This document shows positions 33,733-45,790 of a stretch of 64,000 nt of DNA, piece after piece. Below the pieces are notes generated by a model, which worked only from the letters and a program-made list of their open reading frames with translations, had not been told where the DNA came from and did not search any database. Every line of letters starts with the position of its first letter. The first letter of the stretch is position 1. The translations under genes and the position numbers were made by a program. This stretch comes from Odontocerum albicorne (taxonomy: Eukaryota; Arthropoda; Insecta; Trichoptera; Odontoceridae), in contig OX463846.1 in NCBI GenBank assembly GCA_949825065.1, positions 17,084,205 to 17,148,204 of the forward strand, in the 5' to 3' direction.

Positions 33733-33757
33733 AATTTTTACAAGACAATAAGCCCAC
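33679..33757. repeat. Near-perfect palindrome, 38 bp arms, 3 bp loop
   Basis: GTGGGCTTATTG-G-CTTGTAAAAA on the left is mirrored on the right, ending TTTTTACAAG-A-CAATAAGCCCAC. The arms differ only at one base pair, around a CTT loop. It links the end of one open frame to the start of the next. Confidence 0.9.
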
Positions 33758-34037
33758 AATTTTTATAAAACGGTTTTTTTATAAAAATTTAATAAAATAC
33801 AATGACAATAGAGTGATTATTCATTTAGGAATTGTAGAGACTGGACAAAACCCCCCAAAAGCTAATTACATTCAGCTTATATTAAAGCTGTGTTCCTTAC
33901 TTTTCAGAAAAAATGTTACAATGATTAGTTTGTTAAACGACTTGCCAATATTACGAAAAATGTATCATAAACTTTGTTTACTGGGCATTAATGTTTACTG
34001 TAGAATTAACATTTCAGTTAAATCAATTATATTTTGA
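33729..34037 (+). CDS. Hypothetical ORF, 102 aa
   Basis: An ATG-started frame of 102 residues begins inside the right arm of the palindrome. It contains NRVIIHLGIVETGQNPPKAN and LPILRKMYHKL, a balanced composition for AT-rich DNA. It has no recognisable domain, signal peptide or strong membrane segment. It may be the continuation of the frame at 33262-33732 after a rearrangement, or chance. Confidence 0.3.
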   Translation: MKFLQDNKPTIFIKRFFYKNLIKYNDNRVIIHLGIVETGQNPPKANYIQLILKLCSLLFRKNVTMISLLNDLPILRKMYHKLCLLGINVYCRINISVKSIIF

Positions 34038-34092
34038 AACCCCCTTCGAATACAAAATCGATTGTGTCATGTATACCATGCAAATGGAAATA

Positions 34093-34331
34093 CACTAGAC
34101 TCTCGATTTTCCGGGGTCAAGTTACCGATTCCTAATTAACTGAATCATAAAAAAATCTATTTTTTTAGAACATTTCTTAATATTATTTATTAATTAGGCA
34201 ATTCATTCACACTAGGTTCACATGATCTAAAATTTCTTTTAATTTATTTAAAAAAACTGAATTAAAAAATTTACTGCCCTGGTTAATCCACGATCCGGTT
34301 AATGCTATCCCGGATAATTGACAATTTACTG
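34093..34331. mobile_element. pogo/Tigger-like MITE
   Basis: The left end CACTAGACTCTCGATTTTCC plus GGGG is mirrored at the right end (complement CAGTAAATTGTCAATTATCC plus GGG). TA precedes the left end; the right TA is not preserved. The interior is AT-rich and noncoding. The TIR sequence is of the type found in pogo/Tigger elements. Confidence 0.55.
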
Positions 34332-34849
34332 TCGTTATATTACTTCTTGAACTATATTAAGACATATCAAATAAATTTGATCTGATTAATATCTACATAT
34401 GGCTTGTTATATAATGTCTGGATGATCACTACCCAATTAATACCAAAGATAGTTAAGGAAATAATGTCGTGGGATAATATCGTGTTTCACCCTGGTATAA
34501 AGAAAATTCATAAATTTTAATATCGATACAAAACTAGTTTTATTATCTTCTAGGTGACCTTACTAAGTTTTAGTTAAGAAAATTTAGTTTTCAAAGGATT
34601 TTTTCACCTAACAGTATGCAATACGATAAATAGTAATTCAAAGAAACATTTTTTTTTGTTGAGTTTCAAAGTTGGTACCTATAACACTCTAATAATACTA
34701 TTTTAATAAAAATTCTGTGAAGATTGTTTTTTATTTAGAAATTACTTGGAACATAAATTGGATATATATTTTGATAATTAATGTTTTCATTTCGAGACAA
34801 ATACTATAAGCTGTCAATAACTATATTTATTTTCTCTGGTCTATCTCGG
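34332..34849. other. Gene-free AT-rich stretch
   Basis: Nothing recognised. Confidence 0.5.
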
Positions 34850-35165
34850 CTATCAGAAGATATCAGTTCACTATACTATATACGCAGGGGACCAATATTG
34901 ATTGTTCGAAAGTTTTCGGAATGGATTAAATGACCACTCCATTTCATCTTATACATAAATCTCATGACTTTTAACCTCGTATCATCCACCCACCTTTTTC
35001 CTGCTACCGCCATAATATCATCCTGATAAACAAAGTCTTTTACCTACATATACAAAATATATATCAACTTAGTAAGCATTGTATTCCCCTTAGAGACTTG
35101 GGTATTTCCTGGTTACGATATTATCTGTCTTCCCAATATCCTCTCCTATAACCTTATAATAGATG
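34850..35165 (-). mobile_element. LINE reverse transcriptase fragment (YQDD box)
   Basis: The minus strand near 35045-34980 reads DFVYQDDIMAVAGKRWVDD, a reverse transcriptase motif C in which the usual YADD or FADD is YQDD, followed by RLKVMRFMYKMKWSGHLIHS. It is isolated from any other domain. Confidence 0.6.
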
Positions 35166-35854
35166 AAATTTTTATATTTAAATATTCAAATAAATCTTTT
35201 ATTTTATCTTACATATTCTGTATTTTATAATTCAAATTTATTTGTATAAAGCTCTAATATTAATTTATCTCCTCATACTGGAAACAATTTTTTTAACAAT
35301 ATTCCGCTTTATTGAAATAGATTACCATTCGGCAACAAACTTTTTTTTAAAATAAATAATAAAAGGGGAAAAAGATAAACTGCATTTCTTGAATATTAAC
35401 CGTGAATTCCTTTATATGGAGTATAAGCCAGTATTAGGTGATTATATAGGATAAAATAACAAATTTGACTAAACTGGGATTCATAGAAATATTAACAAAA
35501 AATTTATAAACAATTAAACACCAGAATTCACACTGATGACTGTCTTTTATTTTATGACTGAGACGGTCCAAAAAAATAATAGACTTATGTTATGTTGACA
35601 GTTTACTTATCTTGAAGATGAGAACATTGATAATCGAAATATATGGTATATCCAATTTTTTCATATGTAACGTATTAATGGAGGAAGAAAAAACCTTTAA
35701 CATCATATAAAGTAAGGCTGCAGATGACCAATATAAATAGATAATTATATTGAGGTTAGTAATAAATCGTCTAGTTTCCTAAAAAAATAATAATAATAAC
35801 ACCCCAACAAAATACGTAATAAAAAACAATTATTACCACTGATTTCTGAATTCA
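35166..35854. other. Gene-free AT-rich stretch
   Basis: Nothing recognised. Confidence 0.5.
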
Positions 35855-35862
35855 GTCTACAG

Positions 35863-36304
35863 CAGAGGTCTCCAAACTTTTTAGCCTAAGGGCCACACTG
35901 ACTCCTCCACTAAGTCCCAAGGGCCAAGACCTAGCTAGCTCATCATACCAACATACTGTAGTTTTGAATTACGCGCAAATTTTCGTATTGGGACTTAAAT
36001 CATAATTATAATGTTTAATTTCATTATGTGAATTACCTATGTATGTCACTTGTAAGTTTTTAGGATAAATCTCATACCATTAATTACAATTAAAATGTTC
36101 AATTTCATTATGTATGTCAGTTATTGTGTTTCTTAATTGATCGTTAAATAAAAACATTTGATTTTTATTCTGTATGATTTACTTACATTGTAAATTTTAC
36201 AATGTAATCAAAATAAACTATAAAGGACCGGATACCGGGCATATTCAGCCCGCTTCCGCGGGCCGGATGGGTGGTGCTCGCGGGCCGTAGTTTGGAGACC
36301 CCTG
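35863..36304. mobile_element. hAT MITE, 442 bp, with perfect 8 bp target duplication
   Basis: The left end CAGAGGTCTCCAAACTTTTT is mirrored by TAGTTTGGAGACCCCTG at the right end. Subterminal GGGCCACACT / GCGGGCCGTAG and GC-rich ends are typical of hAT non-autonomous elements. GTCTACAG flanks it on both sides (35855-35862 and 36305-36312). No coding capacity inside. Confidence 0.93.
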
Positions 36305-36477
36305 GTCTACAGTATATTACTAACAGGTGCTGACGGTCGGTTGAATATCTCTCATGAGATTTGTGTATTTTTGAGGATATTAAACCACCATATATAACTT
36401 GACCGCAGGTAAACCGGGCATGAATTTCTAAAGCTCTCAGCTAAAAGACCCCCACAGGTACTTGGCATGTATAAAAG

Positions 36478-36540
36478 GTGATTTTCCGGGTCAATTAACC
36501 ATGGTAAATTCTAATCAACTGAATAATTAGATATTCGAAT
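36478..36540 (+). mobile_element. Fragment of the pogo-like MITE
   Basis: GATTTTCCGGGTCAATTAAC and CTAATCAACTGAATAATTAG match the left part of the element at 34093. Confidence 0.45.
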
Positions 36541-37084
36541 GGAATAGGGCATAAGATCGACTGAAACGCAAGCAAAAGACAAACTCGTGTATTCGTCAGA
36601 TATTAGAATCAATGAATTAATGTGTTTAACAAATATTTTTGGCAAATTGTATGTGTTTGATTCAAGGAAAATCTTGCTTACGTTTAATTCTTTTTGAGAA
36701 AGAAAATAGTTTTACTAAATCGCAAATCAGTAATATAATGGCAAGGGTATCGAGTTTGTGCATTCCATTTTTTAAGTTTATCAAAGCTTTCGGTTTTAAC
36801 TTTTTCAACTTCTATTTATTAGAGGAAATAGAAAATACATTTTTTTATTTATCCCTCACAACATTATCGCAGTTTAACTATTTCTACGAATGTTATCTTT
36901 AATATTTCTTAAGTATTACAGAGTGTCCTTAAATATGTAAAAATCTTGATCAACTTCTTACTTGACATAAAATTCATTCCTAATATTAAATTATTATTAT
37001 TTACTAGGCAAACTCTGAGAACTAGTTGATTTATGGTACCCAAAAAAGGACTGTTAAAGAATAATAATAATAATACCTGGTAAT

Positions 37085-37210
37085 AAAACTCGCATGCTCT
37101 AGATGTATGTATGTTGTTACTTCCTCACGTGCGGTATGACCAACATGAGCGTAGGTGAATAACGAGTGTGCCTACTCCTCTGGTTCTAAACACGAAAGCT
37201 CGATTTCGAT
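37085..37210 (+). mobile_element. SINE-B fragment (3' body)
   Basis: TGTTGTTACTTCCTCACGTG and CGGTATGACCAACATGAGCG, then TTCTAAACACGAAAGCTCGA, match the SINE-B body. Confidence 0.6.
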
Positions 37211-39604
37211 ACGTGTAGTATTGCCCCAACCACGATCTTTAAAATGTCCATCCTAATGAATAAATTTATGGTTAAATAATAATTTTCAATATGCGAAGGA
37301 TAATGATTCTTTGAATAAAGTACACGTTTATATTTCTTAAGAAATATGTGGTTTGCATATACTAAAACAAAAATAGATAGCAGCATTATTATAGCCAAGT
37401 TATATTATTATGTTTTTTTTTCTGTGTTATATAAATCCCCCCTAAAGGTATTTTCAAATTGAACATCTTTATTAAAAACCGCCCAACATAAGATGTAACA
37501 TAAAATACAGTTTCTTACTCTGAATATACCTGAAGGACATCCGTTCTCCCTTGAGCCAACCTTTACTCAGTCTGGAGTGTATTGTAATAACCCAAGGCAG
37601 GAGATTTTACCCAAAGCGAACAAAGGGCACTTGTTTCGTGGTTATTTTTCTTTTATAACGCCTTTATTATGAGTGTCATCAACAACTTTATAAAAAAATA
37701 TCTCATTTAGCAGACTTCAACCAAATATAACAATGTTCGTAAAAACTCTAGCTTTTTTTAGTAAAATGATCTAATTCAAACAATAAGATAGCGTGGTGTC
37801 AAAAATATTGTAATATTACAATGATAAAACTAAGATTGATTTACGTAATAATATCATTCTAAAAAATTACAAAAAAACTTATGGTGTCGTTTACCAATTG
37901 GACCAAGCCCTCCTATTCAGGGATCTTAACTATTGGGCAAATATAGCTGCGGCCCTAGGGCGCCGACTGTCACCACATCACAAGGTTATTTTATAATTTA
38001 TCTATTGCTATTGATTTTTTTTACCTTTGTCAATTAATTAACTTCAACATTTTAATTTATTTATTGTTTTATGAGGATACGTGTTAAATTTAAAGCCATA
38101 TTTTGTTTTAGCAAAGTAGTAACTTAAATAAAACAACAAAAGTATTTTAAAATATATCAGTGACATAAAAATATAAAAGAGATTTTTTTAAATCATGAAA
38201 AGGGCGCATGGTATTGTAAGTTCAGGGTACTTAAATGTATGAGGTCGGCCCTTCTCCTAATAAGTATCAAAAGAGGGCCCAAAGCTCAGATATTATGGGT
38301 CATTAAAGAAAATACGGCATGTCTATCAAAATATAAATAAAACTCGACGATTACTATGAAACATCCAACAGACAGCAAAGGACATTATTTTTATCTGTCT
38401 TATTTAATCCAAATAAAAGAGGCTTGTTATAAAATCATTAACCAAAACAAATGTTCTGTAAATTGTATTCACAGAAAAATCGAACGGATTTTTTTGGCAT
38501 CCCTGTCGGTAATCGTGAATTGTGATTTATGTAAAATGTCAAAGTAAATAATAGCAAGTGCTAAAAATCAAGCGTTTCAAATAACAAATTCATACAAATA
38601 ACTGTAAAACTGATAAACAGTTTGACTAATTATTTATTATAAAACTTATTAAAATAAAACACTAAACAAATAGTAGGGATAAAACATTGTATGATTGCTC
38701 GAAAACCAAACCAGACGGTTTGTTTTCATTAACGTGGTATCTAAAAAACCATATGACACGACATTTTACGTTTTAAGAACTGCATTTTTTTCAATATTTT
38801 TGTATATTAATTAGGAAAACCAATCCTTGGTCGAACTACGAGTATTTAAAATAATATGAGTCTGCTGTATTTATAAAGAGGTAAACTTTTTACAGGCGCA
38901 ATCATGCACATTTGAACGTGATTATGTTAAAAAAACCAACCCACGATTTACCTGTACAGCGATATCTCGCCATTTCATATAAACTCGTATGGAACAAAGA
39001 AAACTTACGTAATTTAACCATGAAATGTCCATTTTACGCGTTTCATATATTTTCACATATTGTTTATGGTTAATCTAGGTTATTCAGATATTTCTAACAA
39101 ACCTAAATAATGTGGGTTGCATATACTCGTATACTTCCATTTACTGTTAAAATTCAATACGTTTAGTTTTAACTATTTTACCTAAATTTTGAAAAAAAAT
39201 ACTCTACGCTCTGTTAACTAACTTAATTATAACGTTTTTTTATTTATTGATAAAGTAATCTATGAGACACACATTTGCCGAAAGCCATACCCATATACAA
39301 ATTTATTGCTTAATAACTTATTTAATTTCGGTATTATAACTTTAAGCTATGTACAAGTTTTGTTTTTTAATCTTCATATTTAATTTCTTATAAATTGTTA
39401 ATACCTACATACTCACTCATAATTAGATAACAATTCTTACAACTAATTATTTTAATACTAATTATTTAACACGTATAAGTCCACTTATTTGCATTTTATA
39501 ACGTATCTGGCTGAATAGGAAATATAAAATTTATTAATAAAATATGAAATAAAGGATAACTTTTTGGCAGTTATGGATTATTATAAGTGGAAATAATAAA
39601 GTAA
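37211..39604. other. Gene-free stretch
   Basis: No gene is assigned. A ~55-codon frame at about 37500-37670 (containing EGHPFSLEPTFTQSGVYCNN) is protein-like but unassigned. The patch 37900-38280 is locally GC-richer and may be an old DNA element; no matching ends were found. Confidence 0.4.
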
Positions 39605-39720
39605 TCTTGAGATAGTTTGGCCACGTTGACAGAATGAATTACAAATTGACATGAAAATTTGTTTTTGTCTAATAAAAAATGAGAAATTATTTAACTGATA
39701 ATGATTTATCTTAATACTGT
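39605..39720 (+). mobile_element. LINE C-terminal fragment (FGHVDRM)
   Basis: The plus strand reads LR-stop-FGHVDRMN, a decayed WFGHVERM motif. No further coding similarity was seen. Confidence 0.5.
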
Positions 39721-40104
39721 GGTCTATTTCTCCAAAAGACAAAATGGGCGTAAAAAGCAGTAAAGCGATTGATTAAACGGAAACCAGCAGTAAAACGGCT
39801 AAAGGAGGCAGAGCTGTGATATAACGTTCAAGACGATCGATGAACCAATGGGCACCATCAGCGGCCACTGAAATGTCCGCTTTCACAATAATTACCCACG
39901 ATTAGTCACTCCAACAACACTCCTTCAAAGCGTAAAACCATGCCATAATTTTGAGAGGTTTCAAGGACCAAGATTAATGTTTATGTGTAATTTCTAAGAC
40001 AATATTTGATGTACTAGTTTATGTGGTATTTGTATTTGGCCTTCCGTATATGTTAGTACCATATAAACAATACACTTCAACTTATCAAGATAATAACTAA
40101 GTTT

Positions 40105-40300
40105 ACGATATACTTGTACCTTAGCTGCAAGTAATTTATACAATACTTGTATCTAGGTTGCAAGGGCGATATACTTCTATTTTAACTGCAAACACGATAT
40201 GTCGTACTTCTTAGCTGCAAGTACGTTATTCTTTTACGTTAGCTGCAAGTATGATAAACTTATCTGTAAGTAATGTATACTCGTATATATACTCGTACTT
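40105..40300. repeat. Degenerate short repeat with TAGCTGCAAGTA
   Basis: TTAGCTGCAAGTA or close variants recur about five times at irregular 35-45 base spacing. It runs into two TACTCGTA octamers at 40278 and 40290. Confidence 0.5.
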
Positions 40301-40384
40301 ATATCTTTACTGCAACACACACAAAATAAAATTATATGATTCTGAAGACATTATATATGTTAGTTTTATGTTGCGTGTGTTGGA

Positions 40385-40580
40385 CGAGCTCCGTGGCCTA
40401 GTTGGTAAGACGCTTGTCTCCCAGTCCGGAGGTGGCGGGTTCGATTCCCGTTAGAACTCAGATTGTTTTTTAAATGAATTCCAGTCTGGTTTTTACTTAA
40501 GGCATCTTTAACTATTTCTGGTTAATTTTAAAAGATTGCCATATGGCGTTAAACCCATCATGTTGTACGATATATCATAC
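40385..40580 (+). mobile_element. SINE-A copy with well-preserved tRNA head
   Basis: GTGGCCTAGTTGGTAAGACG (A-box region) and GGTTCGATTCC (B box, 40438-40448) lie in tRNA order, followed by the body CCAGTCTGG...TTCTGGTTAATTTTAAAAGA and GTTAAACCCATCATGTTGTA. The head resembles a tRNA but the acceptor stem does not close. The ORF ending here is incidental. Confidence 0.8.
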
Positions 40581-43500
40581 GAACGAATATATACACAGTT
40601 CAAACTATTCCTTCTCCAACATCATAGTCTGAAATTAAGAACAAGGCAATGATATACAGTTCTCGATCTTTTCCTTCTGAAAAACATTATTTATCTTAAT
40701 ACTGAAGAAGAAAGATTTTTTAAATGAGAATAATTGTCAAGCGGTCCTCAGTATTTGCGTGAAAAAGGTCATTTTCTTTCTGAGCATGGCAAAATCCTCC
40801 GGTCTGATGATGGTAAATAATTTGAATACCAACGCATCATTTATCGTACTACACGTCTTCTTCTGTGGTTCACTTGACTCAACTAGGGAATGATCTTACA
40901 ATCTCAATCAGGTGAAGTTTTATTTTTTCAGAAAAAAATAAAAAATATTTATCTCAAAGTATTCCTCTTCCCTAGCTCTTATAAAATGTCAATCCTCATT
41001 TCTAATTTCCTTAAGATTTGTATATATTTTGTTATAATTTTTGTAACTTTTACTCAAATAAGAGTATTATATTGTTTTACTAACTTGAAGACACGGCCGT
41101 GGGTTCCGATAATAATTTTGAAATAATGACTGGTTAATTGAAATAAATTAATTTAAAACAGCAAGTCCGCCAGATATATTTACATGAAACTGTTATATAA
41201 TTAATACATATTATATATAAACTTTCTTTAAATGTGTCTGAAAGAAATTTAATATTTCGTCGTTAGCTTTCCTCATTTTTACGTGTAAAAAGCAAAAAAG
41301 AGCTTAATACTCGTACCTTCCAGTTTAATATTTTAAGCAGCTTTAATATTTACGTATTTTTAATTTTATATTCCTCCGGGAAACGTAATGATTTGTTTAA
41401 ACAAGGAGAAAAATGAAAAACGTTGTTTAACGCTGGAATAATATTTGTTCTTCTTGGTGAATGCTTCGAATAACTATTCAAATATTTGGTCTGCTTTTCA
41501 AACATTGCAAGGACGGATGTCAAAAATTTTAATCATTAATAATGCAGGACTTTTTCTATATATTCCATGCAAAAAAAATTATTTATTACATTCAATCTGT
41601 CATCATTAACTCATAAGATCAAAAATATCTGTATGTTTGAACAAAAACTAATGATAGACGATGTCATCTAATGTATATTCAAAGACTATTACGGCTGATT
41701 TGCACTAATTCTACTATAATTCTTACTATGGTGATTGACCTTACCATTCTTGTTGTCTTATCGTATCAAAGGAAACAAAATATTTTCACTCAGAAATCTG
41801 TATCCAGGACATCAGTGGGGGAGGGGAGTGTACCACGAATCAGGTTCTCTTCGGCATAAGACTCCGGGTCCGGCATAAGAGGCATAAGGATTCATGGACT
41901 GGTCCTCGCCGTAGATTCAGAGTGGACCCATTACGCAACATTCGTCATTTTATTAAACTCTCCGTAGTTATCCCCTCGGTTCGTCTTTGCCGTTCACCAT
42001 TATTTTGTTTCCTAAATCAGTGATCCTGCACATGTGCTGGTTCTTACAAGTATTAACAATCCTCTTCAACAAATTACTAAACCCCGTAGTCAAAGCAGCA
42101 GTATAAGTCCTTTTCCCTTTTGATAGGCACTGTTATTTTTCTGATAATAGGTAAATAAAAAAGCATCCTGGATTTGAAATCGGGGTTTCCTTAATATTCT
42201 TCTCATAAAATATGTGCTAAATTTTCTTTGAAAAATTTCTTTAGAGTTCAAAGTTAAGGAAACAGAATTTCCATGTTCGCATTAATGTAACATGTATAGC
42301 GAAAGAAAAATATAAAAATTTATGAAACAAGTTTACAGGGATAATAAGCTTTGCGGAAATTCTCTCTGAAAAATAAAAAAGGAAATACTAGGAACATAAA
42401 ACATTTCACTTGGAGTTTCTTATATTGTATAAAATATTTTTTCCAGCCTTTGAGAAGAAGAAACCAAATTTGTGCTGTGGTTTCATGAAAAATATGCTAA
42501 GTTTGTGTCCCGGAATGATTTTTTTCAGATAAACAATTCATTAAATATTAAGCAACATAAATTCTGGTTGGTAAAAATTCTAATTCAACGTATTTTTGTT
42601 CGCATGCATTGATATGCTAAACAATTCTCTTTTTTTTCTTTTTGTTTTTTTTTCATGTCAGCGTCTAATTCTTAAGCCATTCGATATATATTGATTGTGT
42701 CATCCAAGCTCCCTGGTATGAATCCCATCAACGGCTATTTTCGACCGAAAAATATTAGTTCTACTGAAGTATGTTATGTTAATGTTTCGCTAAAACGGGA
42801 TTTACCAAACAATTTTGTAATGCACAAAATTAACAAATTTGCTCAGGCTGAGTGATGAGATTGATCCATAACGCTCATTAGCTGGATAATTAGGAAAAAA
42901 TAAGATAGAATGTGACAAATTTTTTGTTTCCAATTATTTCTGTTTTACACTTTGTTACTTATGTTTCTTTATATTTTCTCTCCTCGAAGATCATCCTTAG
43001 ACAATAATGTTATTTGCTAGAAAAGTTAGTTTAGAAAAATTACGACTTATTAAACAGTCACTAGTTTCAATTAGCGGAGTTTTATATATTTTACTTTGTA
43101 TGTCATTTTGACAAGTAGTGAAACATAAATACGAGTATTTGCTTCATCATTTATCATACACAAAATAAAATATTTCACTAACTTGCATCATCTTCATTTA
43201 TATGCATACATTATAAACATTTTAATCAATGTTATGGATTTCCGGTGACTTGAGCTTATAATTATATGATCAACGAATAAATCAAATCTTATTTGAATTG
43301 AAATAATTTTATAAAAGCTTTCTTGCAAATCATAAGATCAATTATTAAATAAATTATAATAAATATGATTATTTCATAGTTTGTAAAACTTAAGCTTAAA
43401 ATAAGTTTGACTAAAACTTCCGTTTTCCCATTTAGTATTTTACTTTTACTGTTTGTTGTTTAAGGCTTATTCCTAAGAGCAAATGTCTAACTGACTCGGG

Positions 43501-43586
43501 CCTCGTTTTTATTATTATTGAGAAATCTTTGGACTGAAGACCAATGTTATTCAACTAGATCACGAAAATTGTCAATTCAACTTTTC
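40581..43586. other. Gene-free stretch
   Basis: No gene is assigned in these 3 kb. The piece 41820-42000 is GC-richer and untranslatable without stops; it may be an old element. TACTCGTA occurs at 41308 and, inverted, at 43130. Confidence 0.4.
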
Positions 43587-43810
43587 TTCAGTTCGGATGA
43601 CTCTACACTGATAGTTTATTCAGTTCAGATGCCTCTACACTGATAGTTTCTTCAGTTCAGATGCCTCTACACTGATAGTTGCTTCAGTTCAGATGCATCT
43701 ACACTGATAGTTTCTTCAGTTCAGAGGCCTCTACACTGATAGTTTCTTCAGTTCAGATGCCTCTACACTGATAGTTTATTCAGTTCAGATCCCTCTACAC
43801 TGATAGTTTT
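43587..43810. repeat. Minisatellite, 32 bp unit, 7 copies
   Basis: TTCAGTTCAGATGCCTCTAC plus ACTGATAGTTTC repeats with starts at 43587, 43619, 43651, 43683, 43715, 43747 and 43779. Copies differ at one or two bases. Confidence 0.95.
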
Positions 43811-44121
43811 GGGATAAAAATGTTCAATCGTCTAAGCAACTCTAGGAAAAAACTTCAAAAGATCAAAAGATACGTGTATTTTTGTTCCAGAATTTCAATT
43901 GTAAAAACATTTGAAATCTTCATTTTGGAATAACACGTAAGTAATAAAGTATGCCGCAAATTTATTGCGTGAAACTTTTTTTTTTAAATACAAATGAAAA
44001 ATAACACTGTCATGTTACTTTCTCCTAAAGCTGAAGTAGTCAACTGTAGCTTATCAAAAAAATTACTTTAACAATATTTTACTTGTATTTTTTTTATCAA
44101 ACACTTTCCACTTTTTGTAAC

Positions 44122-44169
44122 GGTATAACCCTACCGGTTTCAAGGCTTTCACCTCATCACCAGGGGAGC
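44122..44169 (-). ncRNA. Hammerhead-like motif, family B left arm
   Basis: Minus strand: CUGGUGA (44163-44157; A6 is G instead of A), U, stem II GAGGU/GCCUU closed by a GAAA loop (44155-44142), GAAA (44141-44138), then CCGGUA. A proximal stem I of CCC/GGG is possible. The G at a core position predicts weak or no activity. Confidence 0.4.
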
Positions 44170-44194
44170 ATAAACAAGACAGAGTCTTGTTGGT

Positions 44195-44242
44195 GCTTTC
44201 CTGATGATGAGATGAAAGCCTTGAAACCGTTAGGGTTATACC
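44195..44242 (+). ncRNA. Hammerhead-like motif, family B right arm
   Basis: Plus strand: a canonical CUGAUGA (44201-44207), then GAGAU-GAAA-GCCUU with one broken pair, GAAA (44223-44226), then CCGUUA in place of CCGGUA. The two arms have therefore decayed at different positions; every core position is canonical in at least one arm. Confidence 0.4.
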
Positions 44243-44278
44243 GTTACAAAAAGTGGAATAAACAGTGTTTGATAAAAA

Positions 44279-45343
44279 CAAATTACAGTGTCTTTAACTT
44301 AAACCTCTATAATGTTAATGCCTTTATATAGATAATATAATATTTTCGTTGCAAACTGTAAATGTACGTCAGAGAAGAGTTTAAAGAAACTGATCAAGAA
44401 ACCAAATTATATGAGGGATTCTTTTACTTTTAACATATATGGTTAAACATGATGTAAACATTTGCAAAATTTTCCAAATGAGCAAAACGCGGTTAATGTT
44501 GTAACGTAAAAAATGCACAACAAATATTTTTTAACAAAATCATAACTTAGATTTAATGGCCATGGTTTAATGGTAATCTATCTTCCGAATGTGAAGCAAA
44601 CTTATTACATTTAAATATAAATAAATACCGTATTAAAATGTATATAAATGGCAAAAAATCCTTTTTTTATTGAGCGGATATAACGCTAAAATAGATTAAA
44701 CATGTCAGTAGTTGGAACATGATCTTCTTACAGTTGGGATTGCCGGTTTTATGCCTAAAAAAAACATGTCGAAAAGCCTAAAGGGTGCAATCAGATAGAA
44801 GGAATTTCACAAAGTTCCATCGGGAATCTGGTACTCCTAAATTTGGAGTCAAACGCTATACTTAAACATGGAGAACGTCATTTGTGTCAATCTTTGCAGA
44901 CAATTTCATAACTAATAATAGTTAAGCTTTGTGAATAATACGGATTTATTTATTTATTTCTGGTTTATGAGAATATTTTATTAACACCTTATTTCTGAAT
45001 TTTGTGAATATTTTATTAATATATATTTTGATAACACTTTTGTAGTTCTCACTCAACAATATAGAAAATTAAACTTTAGGAAATAAATTAAAATAATTAA
45101 ACGCAGTTGTTTACTCCTGATCAGTACAGCAAGGACAGGAATGATATGTACCAAATTTATGAACCAGCAACGTCACGTACTCAGTGTTTTACGTGGATGC
45201 CATTCTGATCAATTTATGATCGTCCGGTAGTCGATAAAGCTTGAACTTACGATCAAGTTTGTAAAGATTATTGTTGTTTATTATATTATTTGTAAGGACA
45301 TATTGACAACTTCAAAGTAATATTGTAGAAGCAGTAGTGTAGT
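44279..45343. other. Gene-free AT-rich stretch
   Basis: Nothing recognised. Confidence 0.45.
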
Positions 45344-45412
45344 CGAATAATTAAAGTCATCTACTACCCAACTTTTCGGATTCGATTCCCTTCCCAACAA
45401 AAAGTTTTTCTA
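45344..45412 (+). mobile_element. tRNA-like head, diverged
   Basis: It has GTAGTCGAATAATTAAAGTC and a B-box-like GGATTCGATTCCC about 45 bases later, then a T/A-rich run. It looks like a decayed SINE head. Confidence 0.4.
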
Positions 45413-45463
45413 TAGTATTTTTTATTTTTTGATTAACACACTCTTTATAACCAGTAGCGCAAC

Positions 45464-45612
45464 GACAACCTTTGTGACCTAGTTGGTAGAACGATTGTCT
45501 TTTATCTGAGAGTTAAAGATTAGTTTTCCGGTGGTTCCAAAAAATGTACCAGTCTAGTTTTTCATATTCTGGTTGATTTTAAGAGATAGCGAAACATTGG
45601 CTTTGATTCATT
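45464..45612 (+). mobile_element. SINE-A copy, diverged
   Basis: TTTGTGACCTAGTTGGTAGA (A-box region), a decayed B box (GGTGGTTCCAA), then TACCAGTCTAG and TATTCTGGTTGATTTTAAGA follow the SINE-A order. Confidence 0.6.
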
Positions 45613-45790
45613 GCTGTGTCCACATCTCCAAGACTATTTGGTGTCTTCAAAAAAATAAGGCTACACGGATTTCAGGCGATAGAGATACTTGTCCTCAAAG
45701 GCCTTGAGATTCAAAAGAGCTTAATTTATTATATATTATTTATAGTTAAAGCGTTAACATTGTGGATGTTCAAAGATATTGCGACTTGTT

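Larger units (their letters stand above)
44091..44278. mobile_element. Foldback family B, fullest copy (B1)
   Basis: The arms (44091-44164 and 44200-44278) are inverted copies: TTTTTATCAAACACT and TTTTTGTAACGGTATAACCC on the left are mirrored on the right. The left arm has lost about six bases (GTTTAT). Each arm carries a hammerhead-like core. The ~35 bp centre contains an AAGACAGAGTCTT hairpin. Two ORFs on opposite strands here are by-products of the palindrome. Shorter relatives lie at 7470, 12856 and 45791. Confidence 0.8.

Noticed and set aside
36639..36902. 87-residue open frame
   Set aside because: Composition (F, L, N, I rich) is as expected for chance translation of AT-rich DNA; no motif or splice context.
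37500..37670. Protein-like ~55-codon frame
   Set aside because: No start, no splice pair, no family motif; left as a note in the gene-free stretch.
43587..43810. CRISPR-like regular repeat
   Set aside because: Units are directly tandem with no unique spacers; a minisatellite in a eukaryotic genome.
44063..44331. Two similar open frames on opposite strands
   Set aside because: They mirror each other because the locus is a palindrome (foldback B1).
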